Assembly (NCBI GenBank): GCA_002327445.1
Contig: DCWA01000020.1
Coordinates: 62,001 to 126,000 of the forward strand
From: Desulfobacteraceae bacterium UBA2174
GTDB lineage: Bacteria; Desulfobacterota; Desulfobacteria; Desulfobacterales; UBA2174
DNA length: 64,000 bases
Reading direction: 5' to 3'
In this document: in pieces, positions 42,783 to 51,680 of the stretch
Layout: each line of letters begins with the position of its first letter
Numbering within the stretch: the first letter of the stretch is position 1
Program-made: the position numbers and the translations under genes
The notes under the pieces: model-generated
Told to the model about the DNA's origin: nothing
The model's database searches: none
Seen by the model: the letters and a program-made list of their open reading frames with translations, nothing else

Positions 42783-43916
42783 TCAAATCGCCTCAGAAGA
42801 CAATGGGTAAAACGCCTCCCAGGTGCGCCTGGCGGTAAGGCGCCAATCGTAGCGGGCCACCCGTGCCCTGGCCTTGGCCCCCAATCGGCTGCGGCCGTCT
42901 GCGTCGTCGATGAGACCGGCGAGCCGGGCGGCCAACTGCGCCGGCCGGGACGGATCGAAATAGATGACGGCATCACCGGCGAACTCGGGCATGGGCGGCC
43001 GGTTGGAGGCGAGGATGGCCCCGCCGGCGGCCATGGCTTCGAGAAGAATGTTGGGGCAGTTTTCCGATTCGGAGGCAAAGATGTGCAGCTTCGCCCGATG
43101 GTACAAAATCGGCATTTCGCTATAGGCCACCGGCCCGGTCAGCCGCACCCTCCCCTCCAGTCCCAGGCGTGAAATCTCCCGGCGCACCCGCCGGCCGTAG
43201 CCGGGGGTCTCATGGCCCACCAACAGGAGCTTCTCTTTGGTGGGACGCATGGCGCAGAGCCGCGCATAAGCCTGCACCACCTCCACCTGGGCCTTGTAAT
43301 GGTCGATGGTGGACACGTACAGCAGGTATTCGTCCGGAAGCCACCCGAATCGTTCCCGGGGGTCCTTCGGCGCGTCGTGAAACATTTCATTGACGCCGTG
43401 GGGGATGACAACGGCGCGGCGCAGTCGGCGGCCGGCGGCCTTTTCGATCACGCGGCGCGCGTGTTCCGAGATGAAGATCACCCGATCGGCCCGCAGCATG
43501 CTCTCGAGCATGACCCGGTGCAGTATCCGGTTGCGCAACCGCTGGTATCCCGGCGGATAGCGGCGCCGCTGCACCGGATCGAAGGGAATCATGTTGCGAA
43601 ACATGGTGGCGGTGCGGCATCCCCGCGGCGCACGAGTCGCCACCACGCCCCCCGGGCAGAACAGAACGTCCGCGCCGGCCTGTCGCAGCACCTTGGGCAA
43701 CACCGTTTTTTCCCAAAGGGTACGGAGCACCGGATTGCTGGTGGGCCAGGCGGTCCTGAGACGGGTCACGGCGGGATGCCGGGGCAACGTCAGGGAGAAC
43801 GGGGCATAAATAAACAGGTGCATCCGGGCCGGATCCGGCGGATGGCGCAGCAGGTTGACCAAGTACGTCTGGCCGCCGCCCATGCGGGCGGACAGGGCGT
43901 TGATGAAAAGCTTCAT
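42783..43916 (-). CDS. Glycosyltransferase family 4 (mannosyltransferase-like)
   Basis: The 377-residue GT-B enzyme starts MKLFINALSARMGGGQTYLV. The donor-binding half has LLYVSTIDHYKAQVEVVQA, RVRLTGPVAYSEMPILYHRA and the family signature ASESENCPNILLEAMAAGG. Donor and acceptor are unknown. It overlaps asnB by 4 bases upstream and lies seven bases before the WbuB-like gene. Confidence 0.88.
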   Translation of the reverse strand: MKLFINALSARMGGGQTYLVNLLRHPPDPARMHLFIYAPFSLTLPRHPAVTRLRTAWPTSNPVLRTLWEKTVLPKVLRQAGADVLFCPGGVVATRAPRGCRTATMFRNMIPFDPVQRRRYPPGYQRLRNRILHRVMLESMLRADRVIFISEHARRVIEKAAGRRLRRAVVIPHGVNEMFHDAPKDPRERFGWLPDEYLLYVSTIDHYKAQVEVVQAYARLCAMRPTKEKLLLVGHETPGYGRRVRREISRLGLEGRVRLTGPVAYSEMPILYHRAKLHIFASESENCPNILLEAMAAGGAILASNRPPMPEFAGDAVIYFDPSRPAQLAARLAGLIDDADGRSRLGAKARARVARYDWRLTARRTWEAFYPLSSEAI

Positions 43917-45778
43917 GGCCGGGCGCGGTAGAATTGAAGTAAAATTAAAATCGCCCACAGAATGGTGTGGGCCTCGCACCGCCCGGCCTGGTGGCCGTGC
44001 CACAGCGACATCACCGCCGCGGGACGCAGCCCCACCGCTTCCATGGCCGGCTTGTCGCGGAGCAGGTTTTCGGCCCAGGGACAAAGTTCCCGCCGCAACC
44101 AGCGGCTCATGGGCACCCCGAAACCCATCTTGGGCCGGTCCAGGATCTCCCGGGGAAGCTTCCGGTAGGCCAATCGCCGCAGCAGGTACTTGTTGACGGC
44201 GCCGCGCACCTTCCATTTCAGCGGCAGCCGGGCCGCCCATTCCAGGATGGAATGGTCCAGCAGCGGTTCCCGCGATTCGAGGGAGAAGGCCATGGCCCCC
44301 ACATCCACCTTCTGCAGATAGTCGTCGGCCAAGGTATAGCGGATATCGAGGCGCATTCCCAGCTCCGCCGGCGACAGGCCGGGGGGCCATGCCGCCGAAC
44401 AGGCCTCGAAAAGGGAAGCCAGGGACCGGGTTTCCGCCACGAGATCGGGGGACAGGACCGCCTCGCAGTCCTTGATGACGCCGCGCATGAAGGCGAACGC
44501 CCCGGCGGGCCCGCTTTTGGCCATAGCCCGGCCTAAAAGCCGAAGGCGGTGATCGGGGGTTACCGCCAGCAGCTTCGCTGCCCGGTTGCGCAGCGCAGCC
44601 GGGCAGCGCCGCAGCCGGCCGAGAGCCTGGGCGATGCGGTAGTAGTGATATCCGCCGAAGGCCTCATCTCCGCCGTCCCCCGACAGGCTCACCTTCACGG
44701 ATCTTCGCGCCAGCCGGGAAACCGCCATCAAGGGAAAGGCCGAATAGTCGAAAAACGGCTCATCGTAGTGAGACAGATAAACCGGCATCAGGTCGAGCAA
44801 GTCGTCGGCGGCAAGGCGCTGGCAGACATGATCCGTTCCCAGATAGCGGGCCACCGCCCATGCGTGGCGACTTTCGTCGAAAGCGGGATCGTCGAAGCCG
44901 ATGGTAAAGGTCTTGACCGGCTGGCCGGTCTGTTTTTGCATGTAGGCGGCTACCAGCGCACTGTCGATCCCCCCCGAGAGAAAGGCGCCCACCGGCACAT
45001 TGCTCACCATGCGCCAGCGCACGGACCGCTCGATGATCCCGTCGAGCTCGTCGAGGAGATCGTTTTCGTCCGCCCTTGCCAGGCCTTCGTCGGGCTGGAG
45101 GGCATCCAGCGACCAGTAACGATGCTTGTCCACCCCATTTTCAGCGACCAGCAGATAGTGGCCCGGTTCGAGCTTGCGGACGGACCGGTGACCGGAAAAC
45201 GGCGCCGGAATATAACCGGCTTCAAGATAGTAGCGCAATCCCTGCCGATCGAGATCCCGAGGCAGGTCGGGAAGAAGCCGAAACAGCGCCCGGGGCCGCG
45301 AGGCGAAAGCGAAGACCCCGTCTCCGGCGTGGTAGTAGAGCGGTTTGACCCCCACCCGGTCCCGGGCCAGGAAAAGGACTTTTTCCAGGCGGTCCCAGAT
45401 GGCGATGGCGAACATCCCGTGAAACCGCTCCAGGCACCCGGGGCCCCACTTCTGGTAGGCGGCCAGGATCATTTCGGTATCCGAAACGCTGCGCCAGGGG
45501 TAGGCCGAGCCGATCCGCTTCTTGATCTCAGGGAAGTTGTAAATCTCGCCGTTGTAGACGATCACGTGCCGGCCGTCGGCCGAATGCATCGGCTGGGCCG
45601 CCATCTCGCTCAGATCGATCACCGCCAGCCGCAAATGGCCCAGGACCGCCGGTGCTTCCCGCCACGAGCCAAGCCCGTCCGGTCCCCGGGAGGCGATGGA
45701 CGCCAAAGCGCGGTCCAGGTCGGCCGGCGAGAACCGTTGCGTGGCCGACCATGAAAGTCCTCCCACGATCCCGCACAC
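43913..45778 (-). CDS. asnB: Glutamine-hydrolysing asparagine synthase
   Basis: The 621-residue protein has an N-terminal glutaminase domain with the catalytic Cys2 (MCGIVGGLSW) and a synthetase domain with the PP-loop FLSGGIDSALVAAYM and LSGDGGDEAFGGYHYY. It converts aspartate to asparagine, but copies inside O-antigen or capsule clusters are often thought to amidate uronic acids of the polysaccharide. The overlap with the glycosyltransferase gene supports such a role here. A 141-base spacer separates it from the next gene upstream. Confidence 0.9.
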   Translation of the reverse strand: MCGIVGGLSWSATQRFSPADLDRALASIASRGPDGLGSWREAPAVLGHLRLAVIDLSEMAAQPMHSADGRHVIVYNGEIYNFPEIKKRIGSAYPWRSVSDTEMILAAYQKWGPGCLERFHGMFAIAIWDRLEKVLFLARDRVGVKPLYYHAGDGVFAFASRPRALFRLLPDLPRDLDRQGLRYYLEAGYIPAPFSGHRSVRKLEPGHYLLVAENGVDKHRYWSLDALQPDEGLARADENDLLDELDGIIERSVRWRMVSNVPVGAFLSGGIDSALVAAYMQKQTGQPVKTFTIGFDDPAFDESRHAWAVARYLGTDHVCQRLAADDLLDLMPVYLSHYDEPFFDYSAFPLMAVSRLARRSVKVSLSGDGGDEAFGGYHYYRIAQALGRLRRCPAALRNRAAKLLAVTPDHRLRLLGRAMAKSGPAGAFAFMRGVIKDCEAVLSPDLVAETRSLASLFEACSAAWPPGLSPAELGMRLDIRYTLADDYLQKVDVGAMAFSLESREPLLDHSILEWAARLPLKWKVRGAVNKYLLRRLAYRKLPREILDRPKMGFGVPMSRWLRRELCPWAENLLRDKPAMEAVGLRPAAVMSLWHGHQAGRCEAHTILWAILILLQFYRARP

Positions 45779-45919
45779 GCTAGCGCCCCCTTCCCCTCGG
45801 TATCTTTGTGAGCCGCAGCCAAGCCATGACCTTCATCTCCCTGTCCGCTGCGCCCAACGCGGTGATTTGAAGCCGGGGCAAATCCTTGCTTTCTACAAAG
45901 CGTCTCATCCCGGGGAGCA

Positions 45920-46990
45920 TCACGGTTTCTTGGAGCCGCAAAGGGCGTAAAAAACATCGGCGATCCGGCCAGCCATCTTCTCCGCCGCGAAGTGCCGCAA
46001 AGCAACATCCCGCAGCGCCCGGGCGTCGATCTTCCCCGCCTTCGCATCCGCCCTGACGGTCTCCAAACCGTCAAACCACTCGACCACGCTGCGGGGTCCC
46101 AGGCCGCCGGGCACCAGGTCCAGCACTTCACGGTTCATGCCGTAGGGGGATACGACCACCGGCAAACCGGCCGCCAGGTACTGGAGCATCTTGAAGCTGC
46201 ACTTTCCCCGGCTGATGTCGCTATCGTCGAGCGGCATGATCCCTACATCCATTTCGTGGAGCATCAAGTGCTCCGCGTCGGCCCGCCACGGTTGGAAAAC
46301 CACCTGCCCGCCGGGCAAGCCGGCAAGGCGCGGCGGACGGTCCGCCACCACCAGCAGGCGCGCATCCCGGTGAACTCGCAGAAACCGGGCCAGCGCCGGG
46401 GCGATCATTTCCAGGAAAACAAAATTCGCCGAAGTGCCGGTCCAGCCCACCACGAATGGCGCCCCGGCCGGCTTGGGGACGGGCCGGGGCCGGAACCGGG
46501 CACAGTCGATGCCGGTGGGAACGATTCGGATGCGCTGGTGATGGCGGCTGCACCAATCCGCAAGAAAGCGGTTCCCCGCCAGCACCATGTCCGCCCGTCG
46601 CACCAGGCGCCGCACCATTTTCTCCCCTAGGGGATTGTACAACCAGATGGCATCGTCGATGTCGAGCACCAGGGGCGATTTGAGCAGGCCGGCCAAGTCG
46701 TCCAGACCGGGAAGAAAGTTGCGTTCCAGCCAGGTCAGGTCGGCCCGGTGGCTGCCGGCGATCCCCGGTACCCGGCCGGCAAGGTTCAGCGCCGTCTTCG
46801 CCGCCATCACCGGCGGCAGATAACGCTCTCGAATCCGCCCAAGGGCGCCGGGTAGCCGGGCCCCCTGGCTCACCGGCGGACAGTGCTCCACGACCTGGAT
46901 TCCCAACCGCTGCAGATGGGGCACATACTGGCGGACCCGGAAGCGGGCCGAAGGCAGATTTCTTCCGCTGGTCAGGGCCGCGACGCGCAT
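45920..46990 (-). CDS. Glycosyltransferase (family 4-like)
   Basis: The 356-residue protein has a GT-B layout: MRVAALTSGRNLPSARFRVR at the N terminus, PLVLDIDDAIWLYNP in the middle, and a donor-binding half with VVGWTGTSANF, VGIMPLDDSDISRGKCSFKM and YLAAGLPVVVSPYG. It matches glycosyltransferases of surface-polysaccharide clusters; the sugar is unknown. The start overlaps the methyltransferase stop by one base (TGATG). Confidence 0.82.
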   Translation of the reverse strand: MRVAALTSGRNLPSARFRVRQYVPHLQRLGIQVVEHCPPVSQGARLPGALGRIRERYLPPVMAAKTALNLAGRVPGIAGSHRADLTWLERNFLPGLDDLAGLLKSPLVLDIDDAIWLYNPLGEKMVRRLVRRADMVLAGNRFLADWCSRHHQRIRIVPTGIDCARFRPRPVPKPAGAPFVVGWTGTSANFVFLEMIAPALARFLRVHRDARLLVVADRPPRLAGLPGGQVVFQPWRADAEHLMLHEMDVGIMPLDDSDISRGKCSFKMLQYLAAGLPVVVSPYGMNREVLDLVPGGLGPRSVVEWFDGLETVRADAKAGKIDARALRDVALRHFAAEKMAGRIADVFYALCGSKKP

Positions 46991-47952
46991 CAGCTCTCCC
47001 GGCGCGCCCAAACCGTCATCCGGCCCGTCTGGCCGGTGAGTGCGGCGAGGCAGGCCAACGGGAACAGGGCGTACTGGTGCAGCCCCGACTTTTCCGGAAA
47101 TTTCCTCAACCACCGGGCCAGCGCCGGCAGCATTCGACGATCCTGGAGGAGGTACCCGAAACTGCCGGCAATATTGCCTAGCAGCCGCTGGTGAAAAATC
47201 CGCTCCACCCGCCAACCGCCGGCGTTCAGGACGCGCTGCAGGGTACCGGGCGTAAAATGATAGAGGTGGGTGGGCAACGAAAGGGCGTACCATCTGTCTT
47301 TGAACAGGCGAAATTCCAGGGATGCGGCATTGGGCACCGAAAGGACCAGCCATCCGTTGGGACGGGACCACCGGTGCAGCCGGCGCAGGGCTTCAACGGG
47401 CCCGTGCAAATGCTCCAGCACCATCCATCCCACAACCAGGTCCACCGGCGCCGCGGGGTCCGGGGCGCTCTCAATGGGGCCGGTATGCACCGGGTAGCCG
47501 AGGTCGCGGGCGTGCCCGGCGGCCGCGGCGGAAAACTCGACCCCCGCCACCGACCAGCCCGTCCGTGCCATTTGGTGCATGAAGCCGCCGGAGGCGCACC
47601 CGATCTCGATCATCCGCCCGGGGGCCAGGGGAGGCAGCCGCGTTCCGTTGAATTCGAAAAACCGCCGGGCCAGGGGCTTGATCCGGGCCTTGAGAGCCCC
47701 AAGCCGCCCCGATGGTCCGGCGACTCGGGTGTTGCGGTAAGGATGGTAGTCTTCCGGGTAGTAAAACCCGATGGTCCCCGGCGATGGCCGTGGATTGGTG
47801 CGCATCAGTCCGCAAGAACGGCACCGGACCACCTGGAACCGCCCCGGCAGGCCGTGGAGCCGGTCGCGGCCCGCAAGAACCGTTTCGTCGCTGCGGGGAC
47901 AGCCCAGCGGGCAGTCGGCATCTTCCAGCACGACATCGGGTGGAATCGTCAT
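46990..47952 (-). CDS. Class I SAM-dependent methyltransferase with zinc-ribbon-like N terminus
   Basis: The 320-residue protein starts with a cysteine cluster (DADCPLGC, then RCRSCGLMRTNPRPSP), the knuckle often seen before polysaccharide-cluster methyltransferases. The SAM fold has MIEIGCASGGFMHQMA and the post-I WMVLEHLHGPVEALRRL. A sugar or lipid-linked acceptor is probable, given the cluster. It overlaps the flippase gene upstream by 4 bases. Confidence 0.8.
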   Translation of the reverse strand: MTIPPDVVLEDADCPLGCPRSDETVLAGRDRLHGLPGRFQVVRCRSCGLMRTNPRPSPGTIGFYYPEDYHPYRNTRVAGPSGRLGALKARIKPLARRFFEFNGTRLPPLAPGRMIEIGCASGGFMHQMARTGWSVAGVEFSAAAAGHARDLGYPVHTGPIESAPDPAAPVDLVVGWMVLEHLHGPVEALRRLHRWSRPNGWLVLSVPNAASLEFRLFKDRWYALSLPTHLYHFTPGTLQRVLNAGGWRVERIFHQRLLGNIAGSFGYLLQDRRMLPALARWLRKFPEKSGLHQYALFPLACLAALTGQTGRMTVWARRES

Positions 47953-49223
47953 GACAGCACTTCTTTTTCCAACAGGTAAAATTGCAGGCCGAAGTTGAGC
48001 ATACAATAGATGCTCGTGGCCACGGCCAGGCCCGCTACCCCCCAGATGTAGAAGGCGATCACTTTGGCCGGCAAATAGGCCGTGTAACTGACCATGGAAA
48101 TACGTGTAGGCGTGACGGTGTTGCCGCGGGCATAGAAGGACGAGGAAGAAATCTGCCCCAGGACACCGCCGGCAAACATCCCCCCCAGCCAGAGCATGAT
48201 CCACCACAGCCGACTGACGTTCTCGGCGCCGATGTTGCCGTAACCCACCAGCAGGCCGAGCAGGGGCCGGCCCACCAGGGCCAGGACAACGAGACCCGGG
48301 ATGCAAAACCCCGCCAGCCCGGTAAGGAAGCGCCGATAGGTGCGTCGAAACGTTGTCCGCCCCCCGTCCTTGTGACACATGCTCAGCACAGGCACCAGAG
48401 GCGCCGTGACGGCCTTGTTGATCACCTGCCCGGCGGCGCCGTAGATCTGCTGGGCCAGGTAGTATAATGATAGGTTCCCGCTGCCGGTCATGGAGAGCAG
48501 GAACCGATCCACCAGCGGATCGGTCTTGTAGTAGGCGGTGCCCAGCAGCAACGGCTTGATGCGCTGCCAGGCCTGCCGGATGGAGGGACTGCGAAGGTCC
48601 GGGCGGATGGCCCGGCCGCGCATGCCGGGCGCCAGCAGCAGCGTCTCGGCGCCCATGCGCAAGACGGTGGCCCAGGCCGCCGCCTTGATCCCGTAGCGGG
48701 GCAGCGCCCAGACGAGAAAGAGCAACCCCCCGCCGCCGGCCAGGATCGGGACGAATTCGACCCAGAGGAACCGCTGCCGGGCGTGGTAGGTGGCCCACTG
48801 AACGCCGTTGATGCCCACCAGTACCATGGCGACGGCCTGAATCCGCGTCAACGCCACGGTCAGGGCCACCCCGGCCTCATCGAACCCCGGCACGGTCAAG
48901 GGGACCCACCAGGGGGCGCCGGCGTACAGGATCACGAACAGCGCTCCGAAAAAGCCGGCCACCAGGATCAGCAGCGACCAGGCGTCGTTCATCAGGCGCA
49001 CCGGATCTTCACCGGCCAGGATGGGCACCAGCACGTGCATCAACGACGCGCTGATCACCGCCAGCACCAGTTGGGGCACGGTCATGCCGGCGAACAGAGC
49101 GTCGGTCTCCATGCCCGGCCCCAGGCGGGTGAGCACATACCACTGAAGCAGAAAAGTAATGCCGATGTTGAGCGCGGAAAGAACGCCGAGCTGGAGGGTT
49201 TGTTTCATCCGGCGCAATGGCAT
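47949..49223 (-). CDS. MurJ/Wzx-like lipid-linked oligosaccharide flippase
   Basis: The 424-residue membrane protein has about twelve hydrophobic segments, an N-terminal LSALNIGITFLLQWYVLTRLG and the MVF-fold pattern of MurJ/Wzx exporters (for example YYLAQQIYGAAGQVINKAVT). It probably flips undecaprenyl-linked repeat units. No Wzy polymerase or Wzz chain-length regulator was found in the cluster, so they may be encoded elsewhere or the glycan may be a single unit. ATG 49223 or 49208 starts it. Confidence 0.83.
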   Translation of the reverse strand: MPLRRMKQTLQLGVLSALNIGITFLLQWYVLTRLGPGMETDALFAGMTVPQLVLAVISASLMHVLVPILAGEDPVRLMNDAWSLLILVAGFFGALFVILYAGAPWWVPLTVPGFDEAGVALTVALTRIQAVAMVLVGINGVQWATYHARQRFLWVEFVPILAGGGGLLFLVWALPRYGIKAAAWATVLRMGAETLLLAPGMRGRAIRPDLRSPSIRQAWQRIKPLLLGTAYYKTDPLVDRFLLSMTGSGNLSLYYLAQQIYGAAGQVINKAVTAPLVPVLSMCHKDGGRTTFRRTYRRFLTGLAGFCIPGLVVLALVGRPLLGLLVGYGNIGAENVSRLWWIMLWLGGMFAGGVLGQISSSSFYARGNTVTPTRISMVSYTAYLPAKVIAFYIWGVAGLAVATSIYCMLNFGLQFYLLEKEVLS

Positions 49224-49329
49224 GGCTGAAGGGCATCAGAAATCATTTTCCAGCTATCCGCATTGCCTCTTCTGCGATAAAAAAACCAAACAACCTCAGA
49301 CCAAAGCATTCATTGCGTGCCAACCCTTG

Positions 49330-49734
49330 TTATAAGACACGCAACGCCAATCCGGGGATATCGATGAAATCCTTGCCGTTATAGGTGAGCAAGGTCAACG
49401 CATGCTGGATGGCCTGGCTGGCGAGCCACAAATCCTGCACCCGGTGTCGATGCGGGAGTCGCGAGGCCTTCATTTGGGCGGCCAGACTGCCGAAGATTTC
49501 TCCGGTGGTTTCATCGATGCGCAAAATCGGCTTGCGTTTGAGCCGATGAAGCGCCGCCTGCCGCCGCTGGCGAATGTGCGGGTCGGACGTGTTTTCGACA
49601 CCGAACTTCAACTCCGCGAAAGTAACCGGTGAAATGTAAACAGCCTCCGTGCCGGTGAACAACGCAACGTCCGCCGGGGCCAAAACGCCCCGCTCGACAG
49701 CCACCCAAATGCAAGTATCAATCAGGAAGCCCAA
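49330..49734 (-). CDS. vapC: PIN-domain toxin of the VapC type
   Basis: The 134-residue PIN protein shows LIDTCIWVAVERG, FAELKFGVENT and, near the C terminus, VQDLWLASQAIQHALTLLTY with the expected acidic residues (D, E, D). VapC toxins are Mg-dependent ribonucleases that cleave tRNA or other RNA. It overlaps the antitoxin gene by 13 bases, as usual for such pairs. Confidence 0.88.
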   Translation of the reverse strand: MGFLIDTCIWVAVERGVLAPADVALFTGTEAVYISPVTFAELKFGVENTSDPHIRQRRQAALHRLKRKPILRIDETTGEIFGSLAAQMKASRLPHRHRVQDLWLASQAIQHALTLLTYNGKDFIDIPGLALRVL

Positions 49735-49988
49735 GGATCTCGCACCTCGGACAGATCGGCCGCGGCGCCTTCACGGCTGTCTTTGATCCATGTCGCCCCC
49801 GCATCCTCTGGCAGAGTCCGGTAAAGATCCGACATGGCTTCAAGGGCCGTCATGGTTGCCGGCCCCGGGATGATCTTGGCCACCTGACGGTTGTTGCGCA
49901 CAATGATTAACTCTTCCCCTTGAAATTCGACCAGATTCATCATCTGCTTGAATTTTCGGGCCAGTTCCGTGGCAGTGATCTGCAGCAT
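49722..49988 (-). CDS. Phd/YefM-type antitoxin
   Basis: The 88-residue protein starts MLQITATELARKFKQMMNLV and continues EELIIVRNNRQVAKIIP, the Phd fold, followed by a helical toxin-binding tail with DLYRTLPEDAGATW. It neutralises the overlapping PIN toxin and probably autoregulates the pair. The ATG at 49988 is chosen; 50000 and 50027 would add residues from the leader. The leader at 50009-50035 is AT-rich with partial inverted repeats. Confidence 0.85.
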   Translation of the reverse strand: MLQITATELARKFKQMMNLVEFQGEELIIVRNNRQVAKIIPGPATMTALEAMSDLYRTLPEDAGATWIKDSREGAAADLSEVRDPWAS

Positions 49989-50040
49989 GTCGCACCCCAT
50001 CCATGATAATTTGATATAATCATACAATCAGATCAAGCCA

Positions 50041-50161
50041 CCGTCAAGATTCGATCGATCCTTGGCCACCGTCCGTGTCCGTCCGTGCCTGTCCGTGGTT
50101 GAAAAAACGGTGAATCACAGACCCACGCAAATCGCCACAGGCAGAAGCATTCATTCCGTGG
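50041..50161. repeat. GTCCGTGCCTGTCCGTGG words
   Basis: CCGTGTCCGTCCGTGCCTGT words occur between the NAD-binding protein gene and the toxin-antitoxin pair; a minor relative of the CTCTGTG family. Confidence 0.45.
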
Positions 50162-51037
50162 TTAACCCAACCCCAAAGCCGCGATCTCCCGCCTCACCCC
50201 CTCCTCGAAGGGCAGGGCGGTGAAGCCGAAGTCCCGGGCCGCGGCGTCGTAGGCGAAGGCCTTGTCCACGTTGAGTCGCTGGAGCTGCTCGGCGCGCAGA
50301 AAGAAGGGCAGCCCCGCGGCTTCGGCTTTTTGAAGCACGGCGATGAGCAGCGCGGCCGGCAGGTGCACCTTGAGGATTTTCCTACCCAGGCGCCCGGCGA
50401 TGATGTCCACCAGCCGATTGAAGGCCATCGGCTCGCGGCCGGCGATGTTGTAGCAGTTGCCCACCGCCCGGGGTTCCTGGTAAGCGTCCACGATGGCCCG
50501 GGCCACGTCGTCAACGTAGATCGGCTGCACCAGGTATGTTCCCGGCCCGGGAATGACCAATACCGGCCAGCGCTTCAGGTAACGGATCAGGCGGCTGATG
50601 TTGCGGTCTCCGGCCGCGCCGTAGATCATGGTGGGCCGCAGAATGGTATACCAGAGCCCGCTATCTGCGATGCGGCGTTCGGCGGCCAGGCGGGTGGCCA
50701 GGGCCTCGGCGTTGAGGGGGGTGAAGATCTGTGTGCTGCTGACGAACACGGCCCGCCCGATGCCGTGGGCCACCGCCGCATCCACCAGGGCATCGGCGTA
50801 GCCGGTGTCCAGCGGGGCGATGGAAACCAGTCCGGTGACGCCGGCAAAGGCCCGGGGCAGGGTCTCGGGCATGGCGAGGTCGCCACGGACCAGTTCAACG
50901 CCCAGTGCTTCCAGTTGCCGCACGTCGCTTTGGGGCCGCACCAGGCAGCGCACCTTGAAGCCGCGCGCCATCAGCATGGGCACCGTGCGGCGCCCGGTAA
51001 ACCCGGTGGCGCCGGTGACGAGAATGGTTGTGGTCAA
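50162..51037 (-). CDS. NAD(P)-binding NmrA/NDUFA9-like SDR protein
   Basis: The 291-residue protein has an atypical SDR fold with ILVTGATGFTGRRTVPML, GLVSIAPLDTGYADALVDAA and RPTMIYGAAGDRNISRLIRY, as in complex I NDUFA9-like and NmrA-like proteins. The catalytic YxxxK is not evident, so a structural or regulatory NAD(P)-binding role is possible. Neighbours give no clue to function. Confidence 0.78.
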   Translation of the reverse strand: MTTTILVTGATGFTGRRTVPMLMARGFKVRCLVRPQSDVRQLEALGVELVRGDLAMPETLPRAFAGVTGLVSIAPLDTGYADALVDAAVAHGIGRAVFVSSTQIFTPLNAEALATRLAAERRIADSGLWYTILRPTMIYGAAGDRNISRLIRYLKRWPVLVIPGPGTYLVQPIYVDDVARAIVDAYQEPRAVGNCYNIAGREPMAFNRLVDIIAGRLGRKILKVHLPAALLIAVLQKAEAAGLPFFLRAEQLQRLNVDKAFAYDAAARDFGFTALPFEEGVRREIAALGLG

Positions 51038-51680
51038 GATTGCTCCCTGGTGAAAAAAATGGAAACGCTCTTTTCAGCTCCCCCCACCACTGCGCATCCC
51101 GCTCTTTTCCTGTCATCCCGAGGAGCGCCCATCCCATCAGCCCGAGCGCAAGCGACGAGGGATCTCTTGGCGATTGCCACCAATTCCCGCCCTCTTCCAA
51201 ACTGCGGATTCTTCACTCCGTTCGGAATGACGGCGGGAAAGGAAAATCGGAACGACCACGGGAAAAACGCGGAATGACCGCGGTAAAAGAAGCAGAACGA
51301 CGGCGGCATAGGAGCCGGGAAAAATGGCGATGAGAAGATGCTATGGGACGCACAGGCGAAAACCAATCCGGACATATCGCTCCGCCGGGTCGACTTCATG
51401 GTCGATATAATCCCAACATATTAAAATAATTATAATTTATATCAAAAAAAGAGATCGTTCGAACATTGAACACCATCGGCACCCTTCGGTCAAGAAAAAT
51501 AAGGGAAGTGACCCCGCCCGTGGCTGCGCCCGAATTTTCTGGAAACCGTCCGAGAACCTCCGGCCGTTCGACATGTTCTCTGGAGGCTGTCACCCCGCAC
51601 GTATCCGGAAACGTCAAAAGCCGCCGTCACCGATCCGATCATACCGGCCACGCCGGACAGCCGACGGCAAAGCCGATCGG
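51038..51680. repeat. 643-base gene-free gap, TCATCCCGAG repeats and T1SS operon tail
   Basis: No gene is seen. CTGTCATCCCGAGGAGCGCC-type units lie around 51108-51240 and diverged CGGAACGACCACGG words continue to about 51310. An AT-rich stretch (51415-51450) and a GC-rich stretch before the TolC stop contain no clear terminator. Confidence 0.65.
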
